From a virus, in IMG/VR virus record IMGVR_UViG_3300045884_000242, positions 1 to 37,818 of that record: a stretch of DNA of 37,818 bases. One strand, given 5' to 3'. This document shows, in pieces, positions 29,775 to 37,155 of this stretch (the stretch's first letter is position 1; each line of letters starts with the position of its first letter). Below the pieces are notes generated by a model, which saw only the letters and a program-made list of their open reading frames with translations, was not told where the DNA came from and ran no database searches. Position numbers and translations under genes: made by a program.

Positions 29775-29999
29775 ATGGGCACATTCACCGGCCGGTACGA
29801 ATTCAGTTACGACACACCAGGGGTGGACGCGGAAGGCAATGCGACGTTGACACCGACGACGCTTGCGATCGGCGGCGTGTCCGAGGATGTCGCCCGCGGT
29901 ATCCGGGCCGGGCTCCGCAAAGTCGCATCCATCACCAACGTTTCGGTGGCGCGGGTGATGGAAGACCGCGAAAACGTCACCAACGACCCCACAGCATAA
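29775..29999 (+). CDS. Small tail-region protein (74 aa)
   Basis: Compact polar protein: MGTFTGRYEFSYDTPGVDAE, then a helix EDVARGIRAGLRKVASITNV and a polar end. ATG 29775 is chosen because of the purine-rich GGCGGTAAGG upstream. An in-frame TTG at 29724, directly after the previous stop, would add 17 residues and is possible. No family is recognised; its place suggests a virion or tail assembly part. Confidence 0.65.
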   Translation: MGTFTGRYEFSYDTPGVDAEGNATLTPTTLAIGGVSEDVARGIRAGLRKVASITNVSVARVMEDRENVTNDPTA

Positions 30000-30011
30000 G
30001 AGAGGAAACCA

Positions 30012-30425
30012 ATGGCGAACGGTATTTACGCGAAAGCGAAAGAGAAGTTCCTTTCCGGCGCAATCAATCTCAGCTCCGACACCATCAAGGCGGTGCTGGT
30101 GGACTCGGCGGATTACACGGTGAATCTGTCGACGCATGAGTTCTTGTCTGATGTGCCTTCTGGTGGTCGGGTGTCGACGTCGGCGGCGCTGTCCGGTAAG
30201 TCGGTCACGGGTGGGGTTTTCAACGCGACCAGCCCGATCGTGTTCTCCGCGGTGACCGGCGACCAGTGCGAAGCGATGATCCTTTACAAGGACACGGGCA
30301 GCGCGGCCACGTCACCGCTGATCGCCTACTACGACACCGCGTCCAGCGGATTGCCGGTCACCCCGAACGGCGGCGACATAAACTACACCATCGACTCCGG
30401 CGCGTCGAAGTTGCTGTCGCTGTGA
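30012..30425 (+). CDS. Conserved phage structural protein (137 aa)
   Basis: Very common tail-region protein of actinobacteriophages. The markers are GIYAKAKEKFLSGAINLSSD, TIKAVLVDSADYTVNLSTHE FLSD-type, and AMILYKDTGSAATSPLIAYY with LPVTPNGGDINYTID near the end. It is mostly beta. The role in the virion (probably tail tip or fibre attachment) is not established. ATG 30012 has AGAGAGGAAA upstream. It ends in a GTGA overlap with the next gene. Confidence 0.85.
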   Translation: MANGIYAKAKEKFLSGAINLSSDTIKAVLVDSADYTVNLSTHEFLSDVPSGGRVSTSAALSGKSVTGGVFNATSPIVFSAVTGDQCEAMILYKDTGSAATSPLIAYYDTASSGLPVTPNGGDINYTIDSGASKLLSL

Positions 30426-31249
30426 CACTCAAAACCTGGTCTGACGGCGAAACCCTCGACGGCCCCGCGCTGACCGATATCGCCACGGCGGTCAACGCGA
30501 ACACCGCAGCCATCGCCGGATTGTCCGGTGGCGGTGCCACGAATCTGACCGTGTCCCGCACTGCCACCGCCGTCACTGTCGTGTCCGACACCGGCACCGA
30601 CGCGACGCTGGCCGCCGCGGATGAAACCAGCGCCGGGGTGATGACCTCGGCGATGCAGACAAAACTCGCCGGGGTGGACACCGGGGCGACCGCGAACAGC
30701 GCTGATGCTGTCTTGCTGGCGCGGGATAACCACACCGGCAGCCAAACCGCTTCCACCATAAGCGATTTCAGCGCCGCCGCCGACGCGCGTGTGGTGGCGG
30801 GCATCGCCGGTAAGCTCGACATCTCTGCAGCTGCCGAGCTGATCCGCGACACCATCGGCGCTGCTTTGGTCGCCGGGACTAACGTGACAATCACCCCCGA
30901 CGACGCAGGCGACACCATCACTATCGCAGCGTCCACTGTCGTCGCCCCCAACACGCAGACCGGCACCGCCTACACCCTCGTCCTGTCGGATGCCGGTAAA
31001 GCTGTGGAAGCCAACAATGCCAGCGCCAATACTGTTACCGTCCCACCGAACAGTTCGGTTGCGTTCCCTGTCGGTACGCTCATCGAGATCTGCCAGCTCG
31101 GAGCTGGACAAACCACCGTGGTCGCCGGATCGGGTGTCACCATCCGCAGCGCAGGTGGGAAACTCAAACTCACAGGCCAGTATTCGGCTGCCTCCCTGAG
31201 GAAACGAGCTAGTGATGAGTGGTTGATCGTCGGGGATCTATCGGCATGA
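30422..31249 (+). CDS. Minor tail protein, fibre-like (275 aa)
   Basis: Tail fibre-like protein. It starts TLKTWSDGETLDGPALTDIA and NANTAAIAGL, a trimer-forming helix of phage fibres, then LTVSRTATAVTVVSDTGTDA and a GVMTSAMQTKLAGVDTGATA segment. The motif DNHTGSQTASTISDFSAAAD is widely found in phage fibres. The second half is a beta-rich tip (PNTQTGTAYTLVLSDAGKAV ... FPVGTLIEICQLGAGQTTVV). GTG 30422 is fixed by overlap. Confidence 0.82.
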   Translation: MTLKTWSDGETLDGPALTDIATAVNANTAAIAGLSGGGATNLTVSRTATAVTVVSDTGTDATLAAADETSAGVMTSAMQTKLAGVDTGATANSADAVLLARDNHTGSQTASTISDFSAAADARVVAGIAGKLDISAAAELIRDTIGAALVAGTNVTITPDDAGDTITIAASTVVAPNTQTGTAYTLVLSDAGKAVEANNASANTVTVPPNSSVAFPVGTLIEICQLGAGQTTVVAGSGVTIRSAGGKLKLTGQYSAASLRKRASDEWLIVGDLSA

Positions 31250-31971
31250 GCATCCAATTGGCGCGGCGTGGCGCTATCTCAAAGAAGCCCGTCACGACAC
31301 CGCTGGCCGGAACCCTGCTGGGACAGTGGGGATTCGAGGACGACAACCTCAACGACAGCAGCGGCAATGGCCATCATGGCGCCTTCGAGTACGTCAGCGG
31401 ATCGTCGTACAGCTACATCGACGGCCCACAATCCGGCACAAGGGCAATCCAGTGGGGCGCTGACGGTCAGGGCGTGAACGTGGGCCGTACCGGCCTGGAG
31501 CCCACCATGGACGGCTACACCATCATGGGATGGATAAAGACCGGCACCGTCCCAGACAATAGCTATCCGGGCATCCTCGGCAAGTCCCGCGACGGCGCGG
31601 GTTCGTCCCGAAGCCGGATCGGTGTCGTTTACGAGGGCGGTACCAAAAAAGGCGCGTACCTGGCCCGGTGGAAGAACGATATACAGGTAGGCAACTTCGG
31701 GTCGGTCAATGACACCAACTGGCACCACATCGCGCTCGTGGACGGCAACACAGCCTGGGCGTTCTACATCGACGGCGCGGGCGGCGGCGGCGGACGCGCT
31801 TTCGACAACACCAGCAGCCCGACATGGGAAGCCTACGACTGGAAGATAGGGAACAACACGGGCGTGGGCACCATCGCCCTGACCGGTCAAGCGGTGTCGG
31901 GCGTGCGGATCATTCAAGGTCAGTTGACCGCCGCACAGGTGGCCGACTGGATGAACACCCCGATCACCTGA
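31246..31971 (+). CDS. LamG/concanavalin-like lectin tail protein (241 aa)
   Basis: Contains one LamG-type beta sandwich, residues about 22-240: LLGQWGFEDDNLNDSSGNGH (the WxFD-N-DSSGNGHHG start of this fold), GYTIMGWIKTGT, WHHIALVDGNTAWAFYIDGA (the Hxxxxxx-G-xxxFYIDG signature) and a final VSGVRIIQGQLTAAQVADWM. Such domains bind sugars, so this is a good candidate for host surface glycan recognition. It is the last clear tail gene before the lysis block. ATG 31246 overlaps the preceding stop. Confidence 0.87.
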   Translation: MSIQLARRGAISKKPVTTPLAGTLLGQWGFEDDNLNDSSGNGHHGAFEYVSGSSYSYIDGPQSGTRAIQWGADGQGVNVGRTGLEPTMDGYTIMGWIKTGTVPDNSYPGILGKSRDGAGSSRSRIGVVYEGGTKKGAYLARWKNDIQVGNFGSVNDTNWHHIALVDGNTAWAFYIDGAGGGGGRAFDNTSSPTWEAYDWKIGNNTGVGTIALTGQAVSGVRIIQGQLTAAQVADWMNTPIT

Positions 31972-31997
31972 ACCACCAACGGGAGGGAGCCCGTCAC

Positions 31998-32339
31998 ATG
32001 AACACTATCGTGAATTTGATCGTCGCCAAGCTGCTGGAGAAGCTCGCGCCGCAAATCGCCGAGATGCTCGCCGGCCTCGGAAAGCAGCTGCTGGAGAAGA
32101 TCGTCGCGCTGTTGCCGGTCATCGTGGCCGCCGGAACGAAGGCGCTCGGTGAGCAGCTGCGGGCCGCGCTGCCCGGCCTGCCGCTCGTCAGCGCGGTTGC
32201 GCTGCCCGACCTGGTGGAGAAGATCCGCTCCGACGCCAGCGACGTGCTGCCCGACGATGTGGACATCCCGATCATCAGCGACCTCGGTGAGAGGCTGCTG
32301 GGCTTCGACCTAACCGACCTATTGACCGGCCGCAAGTGA
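31998..32339 (+). CDS. Amphipathic helical protein upstream of lysA (113 aa)
   Basis: Residues 1-50 are almost entirely alternating hydrophobic and Lys/Glu helix (NTIVNLIVAKLLEKLAPQIA and EMLAGLGKQLLEKIVALLPV) with a short strongly hydrophobic stretch (IVALLPVIVAAG); the rest is acidic. It has its own ribosome site GGGAGGGAG and overlaps lysA by GTGA. In phage Ms6 a small protein made just before LysA acts as an endolysin export chaperone; this could be a counterpart, but sequence homology is not shown. A tail or lysis accessory role remains open. Confidence 0.65.
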   Translation: MNTIVNLIVAKLLEKLAPQIAEMLAGLGKQLLEKIVALLPVIVAAGTKALGEQLRAALPGLPLVSAVALPDLVEKIRSDASDVLPDDVDIPIISDLGERLLGFDLTDLLTGRK

Positions 32340-33562
32340 GCAAATCCGACGACTACGCGGCTGCTGTCATAGCCGAAGGGCAGCGGCGCGGCATCACCGA
32401 AGCCGGGATCGTCATTGCGATAGCAACGGTACTTGTCGAGTCGGGCTATCCGATCAAGATGTGGGCCAACAAAAAGGTGCCCGAATCGCTTCTGTTGCCG
32501 CATGATTCGATCGGGTCGGACGGACTGAGCTGTGGCCTGTTTCAACAGCAGGTCCGCAGAGGCGCCAACGGGCAATGGTGGTGGGGGCCGGCATCGACGG
32601 TGATGGACCCCGCGCTGTCGTCGGGTTTGTTCTTCGAGCGGCTGGCCAAACTCGACTACAACGACACATCACGCTCACCCGGCAGCTACGCGCAAGCCAT
32701 CCAGCGCAGCGCATTCCCCGCCAGGTATGACCAGCGGATGGATGAGGCGCAGGAACTTTACAACCGTTTGGCAGGAGATCAGCCCGTGCCAGCAGTCAAC
32801 CGACCCGCCTTCAACGAATTTCCCATCTGGTCGTCGAACAATCAGGACCGGGGCGGCACGAAGATCGACTGCTTCCTCCTGCACACGCAGGAGGCCGGGG
32901 GCGGTGACAGCGCCGCCGAGGACTTGTCGAACTGGTACAAGAACAGCAACGGCGTGTCCTACCATTACGCCTGCAGTCAGGCGTCCGATGGCGGCGTGAC
33001 CGTCGTCGACAACGTGGACACCGACCGGGCATCCTGGTCGGTGCTGTCGGCGAACAACCGCAGCATCAACTTGTGTTTCGCCGGGTCACGTGCGGCGTGG
33101 AGCACTGATACGTGGATGGCGAAGGCGGGCAACGCCATCGACGTCGCCGCCTACCTCGCGGTGGCCGACTGCCGCAAGTACGGCATTGCGATACAGGTGG
33201 TCCCACCGCCCTACACCGGCCGCATCCCCGGAATCAGCGATCACCGCTATGTCACAAAGGTTTTGGGTGACGGCACCCACACCGACGTCGGCGACAACTT
33301 CCCGTGGACATACTTCGCTGAGCGGATCACCCATTGGGCCACACCGGAGGATGCGCCCAAACCGGAACCACCGCACGGAAAGCGGTTCCCGGAGGACTGG
33401 ACCGACCGGGAGCTGCTCATCGAGCTGCTACGTCAGCAGCGCGGGGCGATGCTCGAAGGCTGGCCCCAAATAGGCGGCCGCACGCAGGTCGACTACCTGG
33501 CGCATCTCGGGCAGAAGATCGACGCGCTGGCCGCGACGCTAGACAAGGTGCCGGAGCTGTGA
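32336..33562 (+). CDS. lysA: Endolysin LysA: N-terminal hydrolase plus amidase_2
   Basis: Peptidoglycan hydrolase for host lysis, 408 aa, three parts. Residues 1-145: a helical domain with ATVLVESGYP (E35) and GLSCGLFQQQ, similar to lysozyme- or transglycosylase-type N-terminal domains of mycobacteriophage endolysins. Residues about 160-330: an N-acetylmuramoyl-L-alanine amidase (amidase_2) with CFLLHTQEAG (H183), VSYHYACS (H210) and GTHTDVGDNFPW (H315, D317) as the zinc-site pattern. The C-terminal 60 residues are charged and likely bind the wall. There is no signal peptide. GTG 32336 overlaps the upstream stop. Confidence 0.9.
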   Translation: MSKSDDYAAAVIAEGQRRGITEAGIVIAIATVLVESGYPIKMWANKKVPESLLLPHDSIGSDGLSCGLFQQQVRRGANGQWWWGPASTVMDPALSSGLFFERLAKLDYNDTSRSPGSYAQAIQRSAFPARYDQRMDEAQELYNRLAGDQPVPAVNRPAFNEFPIWSSNNQDRGGTKIDCFLLHTQEAGGGDSAAEDLSNWYKNSNGVSYHYACSQASDGGVTVVDNVDTDRASWSVLSANNRSINLCFAGSRAAWSTDTWMAKAGNAIDVAAYLAVADCRKYGIAIQVVPPPYTGRIPGISDHRYVTKVLGDGTHTDVGDNFPWTYFAERITHWATPEDAPKPEPPHGKRFPEDWTDRELLIELLRQQRGAMLEGWPQIGGRTQVDYLAHLGQKIDALAATLDKVPEL

Positions 33563-33705
33563 TGACCACCCTGACCGCCGACACGTTCGCGCAACTCATC
33601 GGCGACGTCGAGCAGCCACCACGGTACGTCCACCGTGACGGCCAGGCAGTCGACCTGCGGATGCACGCGCACGTCTGCCATGTGGAGAGAGAGGTGCAGC
33701 GATGA
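33562..33705 (+). CDS. Small protein between lysA and lysB (47 aa)
   Basis: ATG 33562 shares its first base with the lysA stop (TGATG) and its own TGA overlaps the lysB ATG at 33702. The peptide (TLTADTFAQLIGDVEQPPRY then VHRDGQAVDLRMHAHVC) is polar, with several His and one Cys. The two-sided overlap and actinophage-type placement support a real gene; function unknown. It is too polar to be a holin. Confidence 0.62.
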   Translation: MTTLTADTFAQLIGDVEQPPRYVHRDGQAVDLRMHAHVCHVEREVQR

Positions 33706-34883
33706 GCTGGGACGGCATATGGAGACTCACCGATCCGCCGATGTCGGGCGATCAGGTTAGCTTGATCCAATCCCGTGCGTTACGTGCATTCGCCTCATAT
33801 GCGGTCCCACTCGGCGTCACCGTGAACGGCCTGTACGACGCGCCCACGGCGGCGTTCGTCGCCGAGTACCAGCACCGCAAAGAAATGGGCGGATACCGGC
33901 CGGAGCTGCCAGTCAACCCGACCGCGCGCCGCGGTGACTGTGATTACGCAACAAAGCAGGCATTGGGTATCCTGCCGATGGCCCCGCCGCCCGTACGTAA
34001 AGGGCCGGAGTATGTCGGCTATGCCGTCCCCGGCACCTGGGGGCAGTGGAATGTCGGCCCGCACTGCATGGCCGTCAACCGGGCATCCAATGTGTGGGTT
34101 CAGGGTGTGCAGTGGAACACCAACGCCTTCCTTAATCCTGATCCGCAGCATTCCTATGTGGAGGCCCGCTCTGAGGGGACCGCCGAGTTGCTGCGGTTGG
34201 CGCTGCCCGATCCGCGGCCGAAGATCATCGCTGGCTACAGCATGGGCGCTGACGTGGTGGTGCGTTTCCTGCACGCCTGGCCCGCGGATCGCCGCGACGA
34301 AATCAAAGGCGTGTTCACGTTCGGGTCACCAGGCCGGCCACCGGGCCCGACGAAACTCGGCCCCGATCCCGGCGGCCAAGGCATCTCCGGGGTTTTCACA
34401 CCGGAATGGGCCCGGGCCCGGGAATGGTCCTACACCATCGACGGCGACATGTACTCCGAAGCTGTCGGTGTGATGAACCCGATCTATGAGCTGCTGACCC
34501 GCATGGAGGCGACACCGGAGTTCGCCAAGTACCTCTTTACGTGGCTGACCGGAATCCCGCTCGATTTCGGCGCGATCCTGTCGAACGTGAAAGCGCCGCC
34601 GACCGAGATCGGCGCGGTGCTGCTCGGCTTGGCCGGTGGCGGCGTGCCCGGCTTCGCCGCGCTGGCCCCGATAATCAAGTGGATCACGGGCGGCGATGAC
34701 CTGATCAGCCTGCCCGAGATTCTGCTCAACATCCCGGCTATCGTGATCAGTCTCGTCGGGCTGCTGAAATTCGTGTTCACGGGCGCGCATGGTCATTACT
34801 GGGTTGATCCGATCTTCGGCGGGATGACCGCGGAGGACCATGCTGCGGCGACGGTTCGGCAGATCACCGGGTCGCGGCCGTGA
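33702..34883 (+). CDS. lysB: Mycolate esterase LysB
   Basis: Releases mycolic acids from arabinogalactan, breaching the outer membrane of mycobacterial hosts late in lysis. The fold is an alpha/beta hydrolase: GYSMG with S180 as nucleophile, Asp in TIDGDMYS (D247 or D249) and His in GAHGHYW (H363 or H365). Residues 1-70 look like a peptidoglycan-binding start (DQVSLIQSRALRAFASYAVP then VNGLYDAPTAAFVAEYQ), as in LysB of D29-like phages with an extended N-terminus. Between D and H is a helical linker (DFGAILSNVKAPPTEIGAVL). The length of 393 aa is normal. LysB is found almost only in phages of mycolate-bearing hosts. Confidence 0.93.
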   Translation: MSWDGIWRLTDPPMSGDQVSLIQSRALRAFASYAVPLGVTVNGLYDAPTAAFVAEYQHRKEMGGYRPELPVNPTARRGDCDYATKQALGILPMAPPPVRKGPEYVGYAVPGTWGQWNVGPHCMAVNRASNVWVQGVQWNTNAFLNPDPQHSYVEARSEGTAELLRLALPDPRPKIIAGYSMGADVVVRFLHAWPADRRDEIKGVFTFGSPGRPPGPTKLGPDPGGQGISGVFTPEWARAREWSYTIDGDMYSEAVGVMNPIYELLTRMEATPEFAKYLFTWLTGIPLDFGAILSNVKAPPTEIGAVLLGLAGGGVPGFAALAPIIKWITGGDDLISLPEILLNIPAIVISLVGLLKFVFTGAHGHYWVDPIFGGMTAEDHAAATVRQITGSRP

Positions 34884-34975
34884 GCACCGCGCACGCGTGG
34901 GTGGTGCTGATCGTCGCCTGCGCTGCTCTCGCTCTGGCGCTGGCCGCGTTCGCGTTCGAGCTGGCCCGACTATGA
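34880..34975 (+). CDS. 31-residue single-span membrane protein
   Basis: GTG 34880 overlaps the lysB stop (GTGA) and the TGA at 34973-34975 overlaps the next ATG. The peptide is nearly all one transmembrane helix (WVVLIVACAALALALAAFAF) with a short charged end (ELARL). Such miniproteins next to LysB may act as holins or holin helpers. The perfect coupling and the clear hydrophobic helix support the call. Confidence 0.65.
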   Translation: MSTAHAWVVLIVACAALALALAAFAFELARL

Positions 34976-35049
34976 GCACGCCGCTGATATTCGTCATCGC
35001 GGCCGCGCTGGGTGTGCTGGCCGGCTGGCTTCGCAGGGGGTGGCCGTGA
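34972..35049 (+). CDS. 25-residue single-span membrane protein
   Basis: ATG 34972 overlaps the previous stop (ATGA). The peptide (STPLIFVIAAALGVLAGWLR then RGWP) is a single hydrophobic helix with a basic, Trp-containing end, giving an N-out or N-in anchor by the positive-inside rule. It ends in GTGA overlap with the holin-like gene at 35046. It may work with its neighbours in membrane permeabilisation. Confidence 0.6.
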   Translation: MSTPLIFVIAAALGVLAGWLRRGWP

Positions 35050-35243
35050 GTCCATGGCAGCCCAACCGTGATGCAGTCGTCACCATCCTGACCGGTGTCC
35101 TCGTGTTGTTGTGGGTGGCGTCGATGGTCGCCCGGATCTGGGTCGACCTACCACAGGCGACCGTCCTGGACGCGGCCATGCCCATACTGATCGGGTTCTG
35201 GTTTTCGACTCAGGCCACGAAGAAGAACGGAGCCACCCCTTGA
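35046..35243 (+). CDS. Holin-like protein with two membrane segments (65 aa)
   Basis: Probable holin, forming the inner-membrane lesion for lysis. Two hydrophobic segments: VVTILTGVLVLLWVASMVA (about residues 11-30) and a weaker TVLDAAMPILIGFWFS (about 41-56), with a basic tail (TQATKKNG). GTG 35046 is preferred to GTG 35040 because it overlaps the stop of the preceding miniprotein. Size and topology match class II-like holins of mycobacteriophage lysis cassettes. Confidence 0.72.
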   Translation: MSPWQPNRDAVVTILTGVLVLLWVASMVARIWVDLPQATVLDAAMPILIGFWFSTQATKKNGATP

Positions 35244-35614
35244 CCAGCCGCAGAGTTCAGACCGCCATCGCGCTGGTGTTCCTGTTCGTGGGGATCCTCA
35301 GCGTCGCCAATGCGTTCCAGTTCAACCGCTACGTCAGAGCCACGGTGGTCAGGGACAATGCGCAGGAGGAATGTCAGCGGGAGACGCTGATCGCGTTGCG
35401 CGGGTGGGCGCAGGCCCGTGTCGCCACCGAAACCGCGTATTCGGCGCGTGATGACGCCCTGGCTGATGTGGTCGCCACCATCGAGGAGGGCGGGAAGGCC
35501 ACCCCGGAGCAGACACGGCGCCTACTGGTCGCTGTCCAAGGTGCGCAGACCGCCCGTGATGCGTTGTTCCGCAATGCGCGTGAGCATCCGCTACCCGTCT
35601 GCAAGATCGACTGA
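35240..35614 (+). CDS. Single-span membrane protein with helical ectodomain (124 aa)
   Basis: TTG 35240 overlaps the holin stop (TTGA), the only start consistent with the coupling. A transmembrane helix follows at residues 8-26 (TAIALVFLFVGILSVANAF), then a charged alpha-helical domain with two cysteines (EECQRE and VCKID). The plan (N-anchor plus coiled coil) resembles Rz-type spanins or the second, LysZ-like membrane proteins found in actinophage lysis cassettes. It is the last gene of the late operon, 28 bases before the terminator stem. Function inferred from position. Confidence 0.68.
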   Translation: MTSRRVQTAIALVFLFVGILSVANAFQFNRYVRATVVRDNAQEECQRETLIALRGWAQARVATETAYSARDDALADVVATIEEGGKATPEQTRRLLVAVQGAQTARDALFRNAREHPLPVCKID

Positions 35615-35642
35615 CGGAGTAGGCCGAGAGGCTCACCCAATC

Positions 35643-35677
35643 CCGCCCTCAGTCCTCACGGGCTGGGGGCGGTTTTT
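35643..35677 (+). terminator. Intrinsic terminator of the late operon
   Basis: CCGCCCTCAGTCC (35643-35655) and GGGCTGGGGGCGG (35660-35672) form a 13-bp stem with two G-U pairs and a TCAC loop, followed by TTTTT at 35673-35677. It lies just after the last late gene and before genes on the opposite strand. The 35678-35871 remainder has only a weak TCCCGC/GCGGGA hairpin near 35693-35715 and the dyad at 35841. Confidence 0.9.
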
Positions 35678-35840
35678 CGCGCGATAATGGTTCCCGCACG
35701 CCGAAAGGCGGGAGGTGCGCGTCTACTGTGCCCCACGCTATCGGCACGCTGCACCAGCTAACTTTCCGCTGCAAACAAGAGCCAGATAACAGCCATTATG
35801 TCAACCTGGATGGGTGAATAACCGCAGGTCAAACGATGGT

Positions 35841-35857
35841 GCTAGCTGACAGCTAGC
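35841..35857. repeat. Inverted repeat GCTAGCT-gac-AGCTAGC
   Basis: A perfect 7-bp dyad with a 3-base spacer lies 15 bases past the stop of the minus-strand DUF732 gene. No T tract follows on either strand, so it is either a weak end-of-transcript hairpin for the int operon or a binding site for a dimeric protein. Confidence 0.5.
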
Positions 35858-35871
35858 GGCCGTGTGGCAAA

Positions 35872-36156
35872 CTATACGTTGCAATGCTTCTTCACTGTGG
35901 CCAGGACCGCCTGCGCGACATGCTCGTCGTAGTCCTTCCGTACGGCGGCCAGGATCTCTGTGTCCTTGGCCCCCATTGAATGCACCACGCACATAGATCC
36001 GACGGTCACCCCGAGCTGGAACGTCGTTGACACCCCGGCGGCTTTCAGGTCGGCCGCCATGGCGTCGATGTAGTCCCCTTCGTCCGCACTTGCCGGGGCC
36101 GCGCAGAACAGCATGGTGGCGGCGAGCACTGCGGCGATTCGTGGTGTGGTGAGCAT
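35872..36156 (-). CDS. Secreted DUF732 protein downstream of int (94 aa)
   Basis: Exported small protein. A signal peptide occupies residues 1-24 (TTPRIAAVLAATMLFCAAPA then SADE cleavage region). The mature part is a DUF732 domain: DEGDYIDAMAADLKAAGVST, then GVTVGSMCVVHSMGAKDTEI and AQAVLATVKKHCNV, with two cysteines fitting the usual disulphide. It lies 57 bases past the integrase stop on the same strand and has a good ribosome site (AACGAGGAG), so it may be read in the lysogen with rep and int. It could change the host surface or protect the lysogen; DUF732 has no known function. Confidence 0.8.
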   Translation of the reverse strand: MLTTPRIAAVLAATMLFCAAPASADEGDYIDAMAADLKAAGVSTTFQLGVTVGSMCVVHSMGAKDTEILAAVRKDYDEHVAQAVLATVKKHCNV

Positions 36157-36213
36157 TGTCGTTTCTCCTCGTTGTGAGTGATTCTGCGCGGTCAGGCGAC
36201 AGCGCGGAACGGA

Positions 36214-37068
36214 TCAAGCAGCGTCGCGGTAGCGCATCAGGTTCAGCCCGGCGATCGCGTCACGGCGGCGGCGATCCGGCACCCGCGTGTAGATCTGCGT
36301 CGACTGGATCGACTTGTGCCGCATCAGCTCCTGCACCACGCGGATGTCGTTGCCGTCGTCGAGCAAGCTGCTCGCATACCAATGCCGCAGGCTGTGCGGT
36401 GTTCCCCGCACCCCGGCGCGGCGCATCGTGCGGCCGATGACGTCCGACACGGATTTTGATCGGACGTGCTCCGACGGGCAGGCCCGCATCGGGAACCACC
36501 ACCCCGACTCGGGCATCCGCGAAGCAACTTCGACCAGCGCCGGATGCAACGGAACAGACCGGACCTTGCGGCCTTTACCCTTCACCCACAGCAGCCGGGC
36601 ACCCAGGTCGACGTCCTCACCGCGGACCCGCGCTATCTCCCCCACCCGCAGCCCGGCGAGCAGCGCCAGCAGAATCATGGTCCGCGTCGACGACCACATG
36701 CGGGCGCCGAGCAGCCTGGGCACGTCGGCGTCGGAGATGGGCCGCGGCTCACGCTCAGGCACCTTCGCCGACCCGACCTTCACCATCGGATTATCGGTGC
36801 GCCGGTCCACGACCTGCAGCCACTTGAACCACGCCGCCAGATAGCTGGTATAGGTGGCGGTCGTGGAGTCCGACCATTCATCGTGGGAGGCGATCCAACC
36901 GACGACGTCGACCGGTTCGGCGTGCCCCGGCTGCACCCCGGTATCAGCGTGGAACTGCTCGACGACCCGGCGGCGCTCGCTGATGGTGACGTGCGACAGG
37001 CGTTGCGCGTGCTGCCACACAACCCAGTCAGCTAATCCGATGGTGCCCGCTCCTCTTTGTGTTGACAT
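36214..37068 (-). CDS. int: Tyrosine integrase
   Basis: Site-specific recombinase that joins attP to the host tRNA attB. All catalytic residues are present: R141 (LLAGLRVGEIARVRGEDVD), Lys in WVKGKGRKVR (near 163-169), H225-xx-R228 (PHSLRHWYAS), H251 (LMRHKSIQSTQIYTRV) and Tyr260. The 284-aa length from ATG 37068 is compact; the arm-binding N-terminal domain is short or missing. ATG 37068 is preferred to 37128 because CGGAACC precedes it. The protein ends RYRDAA, resembling a degradation tag, as reported for integrases of phages with integration-dependent immunity. It lies directly downstream of the repressor and attP core. Confidence 0.92.
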   Translation of the reverse strand: MSTQRGAGTIGLADWVVWQHAQRLSHVTISERRRVVEQFHADTGVQPGHAEPVDVVGWIASHDEWSDSTTATYTSYLAAWFKWLQVVDRRTDNPMVKVGSAKVPEREPRPISDADVPRLLGARMWSSTRTMILLALLAGLRVGEIARVRGEDVDLGARLLWVKGKGRKVRSVPLHPALVEVASRMPESGWWFPMRACPSEHVRSKSVSDVIGRTMRRAGVRGTPHSLRHWYASSLLDDGNDIRVVQELMRHKSIQSTQIYTRVPDRRRRDAIAGLNLMRYRDAA

Positions 37069-37155
37069 GGTTCCGATTGTCGGGTGCGCGATGCGCTGGC
37101 CGGACCGTTTTGCGTGTTTATGTGACATACGTCTGTTTGCTGTCTGGGTGTGAGG

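Noticed and set aside
35680-35690. A promoter with GATAAT after the late terminator
   Set aside because: No -35 is present at a suitable distance because the terminator stem occupies it, and no gene follows on that strand before 37630.
36214-37128. Integrase start at ATG 37128
   Set aside because: No ribosome site precedes it and the added 20 residues are basic and unlike integrase; ATG 37068 has GGAACC upstream. The longer form is not fully excluded.
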